From NCBI RefSeq assembly GCF_029227915.1, contig NC_079881.1:6448001-6512000 (forward strand): a stretch of 64,000 nucleotides of DNA, in the 5' to 3' direction. Position 1 is the first letter of the stretch, and every line of letters begins with the position of its first letter. Origin of the DNA: Hydractinia symbiolongicarpus. Lineage: Eukaryota; Cnidaria; Hydrozoa; Anthoathecata; Hydractiniidae. The notes below the pieces were generated by a model. The model had not been told where the DNA came from. It saw nothing but the letters and a program-made list of their open reading frames with translations, and did not search any database. Shown one piece after another: positions 27,051 to 38,203 of the stretch. Both the position numbers and the translations under genes were made by a program.

Positions 27051-30000
27051 AACTTTACATGTGTATCTTATAATGCTCACATAGCCTTTTTACTAACTAG
27101 GCAGGGGGACCTGGCGTTGATTATGTCTGGTTTAGTCACAAGTAACTATAACACCTGGCGCGATTTATACGTTTTGTAAACTGTGCCACACATTCATGTG
27201 GAGTGCTTTAGTACATGCAGTATATATATGATAAATTATGTGAAGCACACATAACAGTAAGATGTCTCAGGTGTAATATATTTTTTAAATAATAACTTTT
27301 TTTGCAAAAATACAGTTTATATGTTGTGCCCATCTTAGCGAATTTTTTCAAAATGTTTCTGGCAAAACTTAAAAAGTGAATTTCAATCCAGGGTGAGTGC
27401 TTAGTACAGGTATGTTGCACATCCATATAGGTTTAATACCATTTCAAACAAAAGATTAGCTTAAACTTCTGCTAAATAGAAACACAGGTAACAGCTTGTT
27501 GTTAACACAGGGCTGAGTGATTTGTACAGGTATACTGTTTCGCACATACGTTTCGGTACAATACCCATTTCTAAAACACTATCCTAACTTCAGTTCAAAC
27601 AAACAGACAGTTAACAACCTGTTCTTATCCTACGCAGCTAAAACAATTTTATATACTTTGTGGAAAATTTTGTAACATTTAAATATAAAAATACAGTTTA
27701 TAACCTGTTTTTACCTTCTCTAAGCAAAAAAAACCCGCAAAATTTAATGGAAAAAGTTTCTGTTAAAGATTAAAAATTAAACACGGCACTATGATTGAGT
27801 GTATTATCTCACTCACTGTGTAGTATATGTAGAGCTATAGCTATCTATAGCCAGAAAATCTATTTCTTTGTAGCTAGCTAGTTTTATACTAGCCATTATG
27901 ATATTGTTTGATCTTTTTTATGCTATTAGCTAGCTAGCTCTTCAATTCAAGTAGCTCTAGCTAGCTATTTAAGTTCTATTATTATTCCAGCTCAGTCAGT
28001 AGTTTTATGCTAGCTAGCCTTAGGTGTGAGTGAGAATAAGAAAGGGTTCATTACATACCCTTTCTTTCTTCGCTTTCTTTAACAAAACAAGCCCTTCCGT
28101 CAGTTGCGATATGGCTTAGATTGAGTTTGAGGCGCTATGTGTCCGAGAAAATGTCATGTGATGTTAGTAAAAGTGATTTATGTATCACATGGCTAAAAAA
28201 GTGTAGGCAGATTTAACCTAAACTGGAAACGGCACCATTTACGCTTGGTACCATATTTAAAAAACAACAAAAACTCCATCGCTGTGCTAAAAACATGTTG
28301 TCTCGCTCACTAGAAAAATGTACTTAAGAATGACCATATTAAATCGCTGGGAAACTGACTAAAAAACGGCCGAATTTTGGATATTTTTGATGTATAGGGG
28401 GACGAGGCGCGGAAATCGTATAGAAATCCTATATACTCTCCACCGTACTTCCTTTTTCTTTTATATTTGGCTTATTTAATGAGGAAATGGGCTCCGCTAC
28501 GCTCCGGGCGCTGACGCGCCCTCCGCTTCTCTCCGCAACTAGTATAGAAAGTGTTGCGGAGCGTGGGACTGAGTCCCCTAGGTTCGCAAGCGAAATATTT
28601 TAGATGCCCCTTTCGGTTGAATTGTATAACGAATCGTATAAAAAACAAAGTTCCCACGTGCTCCATGGTTATCGATCAAACTGTTTCATCTTTGCCTTGA
28701 TGAAACATTTCCTGGGGTTTCCGCATTAGCAGTATATACCGTAGTGTGTTCCGGACGCAATATTACTTGCACCAGGGACATATTTTCTTTAGAACCTGAT
28801 GTATCGAAAATGCTAAAAAAGGTTAAACGGAACAAGAATGGTGTTCGGCTCAAGTTACAAAAACGGAAAATATTTCTTTATCGTGAAATTATTTTCTGGT
28901 TTAAAAAATTATGAGATTTCCCGAACAGGAAATTTTTTCATTTTTCTGAAATTTGTTTTGATTGAACTCAAAAAATGAATTATATATATATATTTGAAGA
29001 TTTTCAGTAGGCGTTGATGATTGCATGAGAACCGCTTGTCAGAATTTAAAACGCCTCAGTAATAACAAATGTATATACATGTTGAAAAAGTTTCCCCGAT
29101 ACATATTTATTGAAATAATTTCCGTTTCTGTAACTTGAGCCGCACTGGTGTAAGCTCGAGCTAGCTAACTATTCTTAAAGTAGTTAGCTAGCTATAGCTA
29201 TATATGCTATCTAAGTTTTAATATTATCCCAGCTAAGTCGGCAGTTTTATACTAGCTAGCTTTAGGTGTGAGTGAGGCTAGAAAGGGGCTCATTACATGT
29301 AAAAAATAGTGATATACTAGCTAACATACCCTTTCTTCGTTTTCTTGAAAATGCCCTTCCGTCCATCTAGTCTAGTTTTATGCTATAGCCCTTTTTTTAT
29401 AGCTAGCTAAACGGTTAAAGTAAGCTAGCTATATGTTATCTAAGTTCTGTTATTATGCCAGCTAAGTGGGCAGTTTTATACTAGCTAGCTTTAGGTGGCA
29501 GTAAGGATAAGAAGGGGTTATCAATGTAAAGAAATAGTGATCTACTAGCTGTACATACCCTTTCTTCGTTTTCCTCAAAATACCCTTCTACCCTATCATC
29601 AAGCTATCATCAACTAAATTTTCGTTTCAAGCGCTATGTATCTGAGGAAATGTCATGTGATATTAGTAAGAGTAACTTATGAATCACGTGGCTAATGCTG
29701 TATGCCGACCTGATCTTAACTGAAAATGGCGTGTCTCGACCAACCGGATTTTCACGGAAGAAATGACCATAAAAAATATTTGGGTAAGTGGGTCAAAAGT
29801 CGGACGTTTTCATCAAAATTTCACGTACTAGGGGGAAACGCGGAAATTTGTCACGCTCTAATATATTTATGGGAACGAGGAAAATAGCTCCGTTCGAGCA
29901 ATGGCTCTCTCTCCGCAAAAAATAAATTTAAGTCGTAGAGAGTATGTTTAACCATGTGAGGATTTCAAAATAGTCTTGGCCTTGTGTATATCATCAGTAT

Positions 30001-30159
30001 GCAGCTACAATGGCTTTAAGGGAAGAAATAACTCATTGCTTGTAAGGATCCACAGTTCAGAGCAGTATTGTTAGGACCATAAATTTTAACGAATGAAACA
30101 TAAGTAAGGGAGAGCGGTTTTGAAATACACGAAGAATCCAGAATGATTGTTTGACATCT

Positions 30160-30545
30160 GTTTGACAAAATGACTTAATTTACATAATAAACAGAAACAT
30201 GCTTGTAGAATAGTAGTCGGTGTAGACAAACACACACCATCCGAGCATTTATTAAAAGAACTTGGAGTTTTAAACATCTACAAACTTCACATCCAGCAGA
30301 TCTTAGTTTTCATGTTTAAGATAAAAACTGCTTCCTGACTCCAAAGGTAACTTCGTTGTACCAAAAACAACTCTAAAATTGAGCGGCTATTTCATAAAAA
30401 CTAGAGGGCCACAGTTGTGGAACAGACTTTCAGACCATAAATTTGAGACAATTCAAAAAGGTTGTAAAAAAATCTCCTCCTTGAAAATGACAATGACATT
30501 ACTCGATTTCTTAAACATTATGTCTTAGTGTGATTTTACATTTTT
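30160..30545 (+). pseudogene. Non-LTR retrotransposon 3' coding remnant
   Basis: The plus strand reads HNKQKHACRIVVGVDK, then SEHLLKELGVLNIYKLHIQQ and, after a frame break, RGPQLWNRLSD. This order is typical of the region after the reverse transcriptase in CR1/Jockey-like LINEs. Frames are broken. Like most such copies it is truncated at its 5' side, soon after the end of the A-B-A-B array. Confidence 0.7.
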
Positions 30546-31409
30546 TACGTTTTTAACAAAATAATCAAACTGTAAATAGCTCAACTATTAACGGGGCTTG
30601 ATGATAAGACAATTTACCTTCTGCTTGCTCTCGGTCAATGTATTTTTAACTTTTATTAGCATTTTACTTGTATTCTTATTTTAACAGCGAATTATATTCT
30701 TATCAAATTTTTTATCTTATCTAATGATGAAGGTTGACATCATTACACCTCATTATTCCATTTGTATTCATTTTGTAGAATTTTATTTACTTGATATTTG
30801 CTTGGAGTTAATGTTGTTTGTATCGAAATAGGTTATATTTATAATGGTCATTTATAACACAGTGCCAAGGGTTTGGTGGAATCACCAAGCAATTTAATAT
30901 AGGGAAAGATAGGGTGGAACTTCAAAACCAAAGTTTGGGTTTCATAGCTCAACAGCTTATTTTCATTTTCTACAAGGGCGCTAAGCAGATGTTTGTCTCA
31001 TAGTGACAACTTTACTTGACGTGGAACACTTGGTAGAGATATGTATATGGCTAAAGGGTTAATTATTTCATTGGTATTGGTATTTTCAAGAGTAAGAAGG
31101 AAACTTTTAGGAAATTTTATACACTTTTTGATTGAAATAAAAAAGAAGTTGAGAAATGCTATTCTAAATTAAAAATATTTTAAATTTTGATTTAATAATC
31201 AAATGAGTTTGAAAATTTCAAAAGGGGTTTATGTGCTTAATTCAAACAAGTTTTTTCCACCCTAATACTTTTAAAACGCGTGTATGAAATTGGGTTAAGT
31301 ATGCAAACCTGCTTAGTATATTTGCTGCATCCTGCAGAGAGAAAAGTCATGATGAGCGGAGGAGTTCCTCCTTTTTTTCTTTTCTTTCAGCTTTAACAAG
31401 AAAAAGGAG
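30546..31409. other. AT-rich interval without a supported gene
   Basis: No conserved frame or clear repeat boundary. It leads into the left arm of the inverted repeat that hosts the Ty3/gypsy insertion. Confidence 0.5.
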
Positions 31410-31453
31410 TGGCATATTGAAGAAGAACCACTTTGTTCATCACTAACACACTG
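31410..31453. repeat. Left piece of inverted repeat split by the LTR element
   Basis: GAAGAAGAACCACTTTG, then TTCATCACTAACACACTGCC, is the reverse complement (few mismatches) of sequence at about 36531-36575. Removing the LTR element and one CCTGG joins it to GGCAATGAGCGGGATTCG at 36345, restoring the pairing across the insertion point. Confidence 0.75.
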
Positions 31454-31458
31454 CCTGG

Positions 31459-31625
31459 TGTAATATATTTTACTAGGTATATATCGGATGCCGTGAGTTT
31501 CGGCTCGCTCTCAAAACACGATCCAAGATGGCGTCACAGCATCTGATATCAGACTTTATGTTTATATGTGATTAGCTTCTTTTATCAGAAGAATACTTTT
31601 TATCTGATGATAGATAAATACTACA
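31459..31625 (+). repeat. 5' long terminal repeat
   Basis: 167 bp, TG...CA, preceded by target duplication CCTGG. It should carry the promoter; the start site is not identified. Confidence 0.95.
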
Positions 31626-31628
31626 AAT

Positions 31629-31645
31629 TGGCGACGAGGATTCCA
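31629..31645 (+). other. Primer-binding site of the LTR element
   Basis: TGGCGACGAGGATTCC follows the 5' LTR by three bases. TGGCGAC starts are common in Ty3/gypsy elements. The priming tRNA is not identified from sequence alone. Confidence 0.65.
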
Positions 31646-31802
31646 AGAACTCATGGAGAGGTATATTTCATAATTACAAAGCAATCTCGCGTGAAACAAG
31701 ACGTGTGAATTTTCGAATCAAAACAACAAATTTTGTTGACTCTTACTGTGCGAAGGGAAACTTTGCTAGGCTGTCCTTTGTAATTTCAAGCGATAGTTAT
31801 AC

Positions 31803-34800
31803 TTGTGCGCGCGCTCTGAGCATTTCTGTGCAGCTAGCATGTCCGTTTTGCAACTTCCAGCCATACCACCCTTTGACCCAAATGGAGAACCGACTTCAGT
31901 TGGTCAACGATGGACGAAATGGCAGACCAGTCTTAAATACTACATACTAGCAAGTGGAGTTAGGGATGATGAAAGAAAGAGGGCAATTTTACTCCACATG
32001 ATTGGACCTAAATGCCAGGAAATATTTGAAACTTTCTCTGATCCTGGAACAACATTTGAAGAAGCCCTCCATAAATTTGATGAACATTTTTCAGTCAAAA
32101 AGAACATACCTTTCGAAAGGCATAAATTTCACCAAGCCTCACAACAAGTAGGGGAAAGTACGGATCAATTCATTACCCGTCTACGACAACTTTCCTTATA
32201 TTGTGAATATGGATCAGAAACTGACAATGAAATCCGAGACATGGTCATAGCAAAAACATCGAATATTAAATTCCGCAAACGTTTACTTATGGAAACTGAT
32301 TTGAATCTCCAGAAAACACAGGACCTTGGACGACTTTTTGAATCTGCAGAACACCAAAACAAAGAAATAGCTAATGGTAAACAAACACAACATGACACTG
32401 AAGAAGAAAGCTCTGAACAAATCAACAAACTACATGGGCGTAGACCACCTCATCGTAGCCATAGGAAACACAATGCACCACCACATCGGAACAACCCAAC
32501 CAAATCATTCAACAAACCAGAATGTGGTCGCTGTGGTATGAAGAACCACAAAAGTCATGAATGTCGGAGATCAAGAGATAAAACATGTAACAAATGTGGT
32601 ATTAAAGGACATTTTGCAAAAATGTGCCGCACCAAAAATAAACAGCAAGTTCATCAAACCAACCATGAAAACTCTGATGACGAAGATGAGGATATCTACC
32701 TATACAAGATGAACACTACGAAGTCAAATAACTTCCCCGTTCTAGTAAACAATAGCGAAATGACTGCTATCATTGATTCTGGAAGCACAACAAATATCAT
32801 CGATTTTCGAACCTATAAACGCTTATTCAGCAACATCCAGCTTCAGAAATCCAATGCCCGAATCTACCCATACAATGCTACTAAGAAGCTCCCAATCACT
32901 GGTACCTTCAAAGCTACAGTTGCAGCAAATCACCATAAAATACTAGCAAAATTCTACGTAATACCTGGTCAAGGAGGCAATTTACTTGGTCACAAAACAG
33001 CTGAGCAGCTAGATCTATTACGAATTGGACCAGCTACAACACCCATCAACCATAGAACATTCCAGTTAGGTAGCAGAAGTCTGTCAAAAGGCATACCAGT
33101 ATCAACAGAACAAGTCCTCAACAAAAACAACAAGGTATTCAAAGGAATGGGAAAACTTAACAACTTCAAACAGAAACTCCATATTGATCCAGATGTCACC
33201 CCCATCCAGCAACCAACTAGGAGACTGCCGTTTCACACCAGAAAGAAAGTTGAAGCAGAGCTCGATAGACTGCTGAAATTAGATATCATTGAGCCAGTTA
33301 ATGGACCAACTTCGTGGGTTTCACCAATTGTCGCAGTACCTAAGAAAAATGGCAAAATTAGATTGTGTGTGGACATGCGCAGAGCAAACACTGCCATTAT
33401 CAGAGAGAAGCATCCTATTCCAAAACTGGAAGAAATCCTACCATTATTAAATGGAGCCACTGTCTTCTCAAAAATTGACCTGCGAGAAGGCTACCATCAA
33501 ATTGAGTTAGCCGAAGAAAGCAGAAACATTACTGCCTTCATTACCCATAAAGGAATTTTCAGATACAAGCGTCTCATATATGGTATTTCAAGTGCCTTTG
33601 AACATTTTCAGAAAAATATTGAAATGGTAATTGCTGATTGTGAAGGGGCAAAGAACATCTCTGATGATATTTTTATCTGGGGAAAAACACAAGCTGAGCA
33701 TGACCGCAATCTCGATAAGGTTCTTCGTAATCTTTCTGAGAATGGCCTGCGTGTCAACCCAGAAAAATGTGAGTTTAGCAAGAATAAAATTTTATTTAGT
33801 GGATATACTCTCACAACAGATGGCATATCTCCAGACCCTTCCAAAGTCACTGCAGTCAACAAATTCAAAACACCAACAACATCGACAGAAGTCAGATCCT
33901 TTCTTGGTCTAGTAAATTATTGCAGTCAGTTCATCAAAGACTACAGTACATTATCAGCTCCACTGAGGAAACTCACCAAGAAAAATACACCATTCATATG
34001 GACAGATCTTGAACAGAAATCATTTGATTTACTCAAAGAAAAACTTTGCACTTCTGAAACTATGGCATTTTACAATCCTGAGGCGGAAACAGACATAATT
34101 GTTGATGCAAGTCCGTATGGTCTTGGTGCCATACTTACACAGAAACAGAAAGATGGAAACTTCAAGCCGGTAGCATATGGAAGTAGAGCATTAACACCTG
34201 TTGAACAGAGATACTCACAAACAGAACGAGAAGCTCTTGCAGTTGCCTTTGGCTGCACACACTTTCACTTTTTCATATATGACCGTGACTTCGATATCAC
34301 CACTGATCACAAGAGTCTTTTGCACGTAATGTCACCAACTTCCACATCTCCACCACCGAGGATCCAGAGATGGCTTCTTCGCATACAAGGGTATAACTAC
34401 AAATTAAAATACATTTCTGGTGCCAAAAATGCTGCTGACATACTATCAAGAGACCCTGTTTGTACAGACAGTGAAGGAGAAACTGACGACTCAATTGAAT
34501 CCTTTATCAACTTTACAGCAGCAGAAGCAGTACCTAAAAGCTGCAATATCGAAGAGATACAAGATGAAACTGCAAAAGACATCATTCTTCAAAAAGTCAC
34601 CAAAGCCATTAACTCGAAGGCCTGGCCAAAAGATTCTGCTTTGAATCCATACAGACATGCAAAGCATGAGTTATCCTTTGTGAATAACATTTTACTCAAA
34701 GGACAACGAATTGTCATCCCAAGCACTCTACAACAGAAAATGTTGCAGATAGCACATGCTACGCATCAAGGAACAACCAAAACTAAACTACTATTACGTG

Positions 34801-35939
34801 AAAAAGTTTGGTGGCCGCTGATGAACAAACAAATCGAAGATCTAACACTTACCTGTCATGCCTGCGAAGTAACTGCACCCTCCACCACCAGGCATGAACC
34901 GTCACAACCAACAGAAATTCCCAAACAACCTTGGAACACTATTGCAATGGACATTCAAGGCCCTTATCCCTCTGGTGACAACCTGTTAGTTTTGATTGAT
35001 TACAGATCCAGATACCCAATAGTTTCTTCTATCAAGAACACTGGTGTGCAAAACATAATAAATGTTATGAAGCGAACCTTTAGTATTTTTGGTTATCCAA
35101 AAACAATTGTAACTGACAACGGTTCACAATTCACGTCCTTCAAATTCAGCCGATACCTTCAACAACATGGTATAAAACACCGGCGTACAACTCCATACTG
35201 GCCACAAGCTAATGGTGAGGTTGAGAGATTTAACCGCACATTGAAGCGACACAATCAAACTGCTGTCATCACTGGAAAGGATTGGCGTAAAACTCTTGAC
35301 ACATTCCTTTTGAGTTACCGAACCACACCTCATACCGTAACTAAAGTTCCACCTGCAACACTGATGTTCGGTAGACCGCTAACGAATGATCTTCCTGACG
35401 TTAGTCAACTTGTGAAAAGCAACAGTGAATTGGATATAGAAGTAAACAAGAATGATGAAAAGCACAAACAGAAATCCAAGGAAAACACCGACCAGAACCG
35501 CAAGGCAAAAACTGTCACTTTTGAAGTCGGACAAAAGGTATTGTTGAAAAATCTTACCGACAACAAAAACAAACTTTCACCGCCCTGGTTAAAGGAAGTC
35601 TTCACCATCATTAAAGTATACAAACGAAGCATCATGGTTCGAAACAAGGAAGGAAAAACGTTTCTACGAGCAAACGGACACGCGAAACTGTATAGATCTG
35701 CGAAGGGTAAGCAATCGAGTGTTTCTAACGCGCGAAACAGGGCAGACCCTTGTACCTGCTCAAGCAATGCGAATTTTGATGAGAACCAACAATCTAAACC
35801 GAATGATGGCCATAACAAAGAAGAAGATCTATACGAAAAGAAAAACCACAAGAACGGTGCAAAAACCTACCCGAAACGACAAAGAAAAACTACAGAGCGT
35901 TACGTCATCATCAATCCGAAGCGCAAGAAGAAGACTTAG
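31803..35939 (+). CDS. Ty3/gypsy gag-pol polyprotein, intact
   Basis: 1378 codons without interruption; the ATG at 31839 (MSVLQLPAIPPFDP) looks the more natural start, giving 1366 aa. In order (numbering from 31803): capsid-like gag to about 200; two CCHC zinc knuckles at about 240-275 (CGRCGMKNHKSHEC and CNKCGIKGHFAKMC); aspartic protease DSGST near 325; reverse transcriptase with LCVDMRRAN, FSKIDLREGYHQI and the catalytic loop NISDDIF near 619; RNase H starting VDASPYGLGA near 767 with TDHKSL; integrase with HHCC finger near 985-1020 and the DDE residues in AMDIQG, TDNGSQF and NGEVERF; a basic C-terminal tail. No frameshift separates gag and pol, so both come from one translation product. 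SDD in place of the commoner xxDD context is seen in some related invertebrate elements. Confidence 0.97.
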   Translation: MCARSEHFCAASMSVLQLPAIPPFDPNGEPTSVGQRWTKWQTSLKYYILASGVRDDERKRAILLHMIGPKCQEIFETFSDPGTTFEEALHKFDEHFSVKKNIPFERHKFHQASQQVGESTDQFITRLRQLSLYCEYGSETDNEIRDMVIAKTSNIKFRKRLLMETDLNLQKTQDLGRLFESAEHQNKEIANGKQTQHDTEEESSEQINKLHGRRPPHRSHRKHNAPPHRNNPTKSFNKPECGRCGMKNHKSHECRRSRDKTCNKCGIKGHFAKMCRTKNKQQVHQTNHENSDDEDEDIYLYKMNTTKSNNFPVLVNNSEMTAIIDSGSTTNIIDFRTYKRLFSNIQLQKSNARIYPYNATKKLPITGTFKATVAANHHKILAKFYVIPGQGGNLLGHKTAEQLDLLRIGPATTPINHRTFQLGSRSLSKGIPVSTEQVLNKNNKVFKGMGKLNNFKQKLHIDPDVTPIQQPTRRLPFHTRKKVEAELDRLLKLDIIEPVNGPTSWVSPIVAVPKKNGKIRLCVDMRRANTAIIREKHPIPKLEEILPLLNGATVFSKIDLREGYHQIELAEESRNITAFITHKGIFRYKRLIYGISSAFEHFQKNIEMVIADCEGAKNISDDIFIWGKTQAEHDRNLDKVLRNLSENGLRVNPEKCEFSKNKILFSGYTLTTDGISPDPSKVTAVNKFKTPTTSTEVRSFLGLVNYCSQFIKDYSTLSAPLRKLTKKNTPFIWTDLEQKSFDLLKEKLCTSETMAFYNPEAETDIIVDASPYGLGAILTQKQKDGNFKPVAYGSRALTPVEQRYSQTEREALAVAFGCTHFHFFIYDRDFDITTDHKSLLHVMSPTSTSPPPRIQRWLLRIQGYNYKLKYISGAKNAADILSRDPVCTDSEGETDDSIESFINFTAAEAVPKSCNIEEIQDETAKDIILQKVTKAINSKAWPKDSALNPYRHAKHELSFVNNILLKGQRIVIPSTLQQKMLQIAHATHQGTTKTKLLLREKVWWPLMNKQIEDLTLTCHACEVTAPSTTRHEPSQPTEIPKQPWNTIAMDIQGPYPSGDNLLVLIDYRSRYPIVSSIKNTGVQNIINVMKRTFSIFGYPKTIVTDNGSQFTSFKFSRYLQQHGIKHRRTTPYWPQANGEVERFNRTLKRHNQTAVITGKDWRKTLDTFLLSYRTTPHTVTKVPPATLMFGRPLTNDLPDVSQLVKSNSELDIEVNKNDEKHKQKSKENTDQNRKAKTVTFEVGQKVLLKNLTDNKNKLSPPWLKEVFTIIKVYKRSIMVRNKEGKTFLRANGHAKLYRSAKGKQSSVSNARNRADPCTCSSNANFDENQQSKPNDGHNKEEDLYEKKNHKNGAKTYPKRQRKTTERYVIINPKRKKKT

Positions 35940-36174
35940 AGAAAAAATAAGAACGATAACAAGATAATGATAACAAGAACGATAATGATAAACGATGTAT
36001 ATATATAGCAGACGAACGATACGATGTATATAGTAAAAGACCGATGTGTATAGCTGAAGAACAAAAACGTTTTATGTACGTGCAGAGGAACTGAGTTGAA
36101 AAGCAAATATGTGAACATGTTATAAAACAAACAATCAAGAAATCAACAACAATAACTTCGAGAAAAAGAGGAAT

Positions 36175-36341
36175 TGTAATATATTTTACTAGGTATATAT
36201 CGGATGCCGTGAGTTTCGGCTCGCTCTCAAAACACGATCCAAGATGGCGTCACAGCATCTGATATCAGACTTTATGTTTATATGTGATTAGCTTCTTTTA
36301 TCAGAAGAATACTTTTTATCTGATGATAGATAAATACTACA
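36175..36341 (+). repeat. 3' long terminal repeat
   Basis: 167 bp, identical by eye to the 5' LTR, followed by target duplication CCTGG. It should supply the polyadenylation signal; none is obvious in canonical form. Confidence 0.95.
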
Positions 36342-36346
36342 CCTGG

Positions 36347-36690
36347 CAATGAGCGGGATTCGATCCGCGGTCCCCAGAAATGGGAGCCGCAGACAAACCC
36401 ACTAGACTACGTGCGGCACTATGCTAGTGATTAACTGAGATAGTTTATCCGGATGGTGTGTATACATAGTTGAATATTTATCATAGCACATCCGTATTTC
36501 ATTCTCAACAGAGAAATGAATCCCGCTCATTGCCATGCAGTATGTTAGTGATGAACAAAGTAGTTCTTCTTAAATATGACTCACACGCATTATACTCGCC
36601 CGTCACGATCAGAGGTCTGATCGGGGTGAAACATTCTCTGTTGAAAATGAAGTACGGATGTGCTATGAAAAATATTCACCTATGTATAAA
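36347..36690. repeat. Older inverted repeat with tRNA-like segment, host of the LTR insertion
   Basis: 36347-36417 read on the minus strand has pol III-like boxes (TAGTCTAGTGG and GGATCGAATCCC), but the acceptor ends do not pair, so it is tRNA-derived and not a tRNA gene. Around it, 36472-36515 (GAATATTTATCATAGCACAT onward) is the inverted partner of 36628-36686. 36515-36575 pairs with the sequence split by the LTR element. Overall it resembles a foldback of two SINE-like copies. Confidence 0.65.
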
Positions 36691-36699
36691 AAGAAGTGT

Positions 36700-37173
36700 G
36701 TTTTGATATCAGCTTTCTGTATTTCCGTACTTTTTGAATACAGTAAACTTTGATTTTACGAGAAAAAATTGGCCAACAAAGGGTTGGAAATATGTTTTCG
36801 AGCCTTAAATCATTTTGGAGGTTGCACTTTGTTGTTCCTATTGGATGCGTAAAGGGTCCAGACAAAAAATGCTCTCAACATTTGTGATTGATCTTCACGC
36901 GCAACTATAAAGCCGCGTCCCCGCTCCCCCCGTATGAATCAAAATTGTTTTGTGGAACAAGTTGTGTCGTTTAGTGGCGCGAAGTGTCGTAGTGGCTACC
37001 ATGGTTTGCCCCGCGGAGTTAAAGAAATTTGAAAATTCAAACGTTTATGTAAAAACAATGAAAACTATGAATAGCGGATAAAAGCGGATATAACCAAAAC
37101 AATTTGCAAAATTATTGGAAGGGGTTCTATCCTACGCAAAAGCCTATGGCAGTCACCACCACACTTTAAATTT
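36700..37173. other. Intergenic, nothing recognised
   Basis: No supported frame or repeat boundary. It includes a short GC-richer patch near 36895-37020. Confidence 0.45.
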
Positions 37174-37177
37174 TTAA

Positions 37178-38203
37178 GGTTACTGTAAAGGAAAAAACTC
37201 ACTTGATGAGTATTCTCAGAAAAACCCTTATAATTTATCAAAACTTTTATATTTTTTTATGTTTTTTTGTATCTGAATGCTTGTTGAAAAACTTTTTTGA
37301 TGACGTTATTTTCGTGAGATGGTAATTTTTCCAAAAAGAAAATATAATGAAATAAACACACACCAATGTTTTTTCACCGTACATTTTAAAATGGCATTTT
37401 TTTCCGAACGCGTGGTCGCAGACTTCTCGTTTTCGCACCATTATATTCAGCATAAATTAAATTCAAAAATGTTCCCGGTTTTTTTTCTAATAACGTCGTT
37501 ATGAACTTATTTGTAATTATATATATAATCATTAAAAATGCATATTTTTCTCTTTCTGTCGTCATAATTCGCTAATCAGTAATTTATACAAAAAAATCCG
37601 GGAACCTTTTGTGCATAATTTATTCAGCTTTTCATTACCGAAAATTTCAATGAGCCAATAGGAAGATTTCGGAGAAAGAGACCACAAACGTAAAGGCATG
37701 TATGCGAAATTTTACTAACGAGATATTTGTTTTTAAAGATTTTCGTAGGTGTTATAAAAATGTGTGAACTGAGTATGCAGAAAGTTGATAGAAGTGCGAA
37801 CTTTTTCTTTATGCTAAATATGCGTGCACGCGTTCAGAATTATTAATAGACAGAAGTAAGATTTACAAGAGACAGCTCATATGCATATTCCTTAACTTAG
37901 ACTTTTTTTAATTCGATAGTAAAAGTAAAATATCTAAAAAATATTATTATGCATATTTTTATACGAGAGTTTCATATTATGCATAATGTTTGCAAAAAAT
38001 ATGCTCAACTCATTTTGCACATATTTTTTCAAAGGTGTGAAGGATATAATACTAATACCTCTAAAAGGCTTTTTCCACAAAAAAGGGATGTTCCAAATAT
38101 TTTGATAGAATATAAAATATGTCATTGGGAAGAGAATTTTTTTTTCTGTATGTCATGAATTTTTTGAAAAACCTAAAAAAAAGTTGTTTCCTTTACAGTA
38201 ACC
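37178..38203. mobile_element. TTAA-flanked element with 17-bp+ TIRs
   Basis: TTAA at 37174-37177 and 38204-38207 flank ends reading GGTTACTGTAAAGGAAA and its reverse complement. The interior (about 1 kb) is AT-rich without a transposase frame. TTAA targeting suggests piggyBac- or Kolobok-related mobilisation, but the family is unassigned. It abuts the next element with only three bases between its TTAA and that element's end. Confidence 0.8.

Larger units (their letters stand above)
23196..29918. repeat. Exact 3360-bp tandem duplication, A-B-A-B array
   Basis: The segment starting at 23196 recurs 3360 bases downstream at 26556. I read no difference through 29915, including an AT microsatellite of equal length. 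Each period is: 13-bp spacer TAGTATAGAAAGT, unit A (23213-25179; 26573-28539), the same spacer, unit B (25193-26559; 28553-29918). A and B both start GTTGCGGAG and end CTCCGCAAC (the final copy ends CTCCGCAAA). Every internal junction is therefore a 31-nt hairpin with 9-bp stem and the spacer as loop. The array enters with a spacer and exits with a unit end. Either a very recent duplication or an assembly duplication could give such identity. Confidence 0.95.
31459..36341 (+). mobile_element. Complete Ty3/gypsy LTR retrotransposon (4883 bp)
   Basis: Two 167-bp LTRs (31459-31625 and 36175-36341) begin TG, end CA and appear identical. The 5-bp target duplication CCTGG lies at 31454-31458 and 36342-36346. 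A TGGCGACGAGG-type primer-binding site begins three bases after the 5' LTR. A purine tract (GAGAAAAAGAGGA) at about 36160-36172 precedes the 3' LTR. One long gag-pol frame fills the interior and there is no envelope frame. Identical LTRs and an intact frame indicate a recent insertion. Domain order RT-RNaseH-integrase places it in Ty3/gypsy (Metaviridae). Confidence 0.97.

Noticed and set aside
35405-35851. 148-codon minus-strand frame
   Set aside because: Antisense shadow of the Ty3/gypsy integrase C-terminus.
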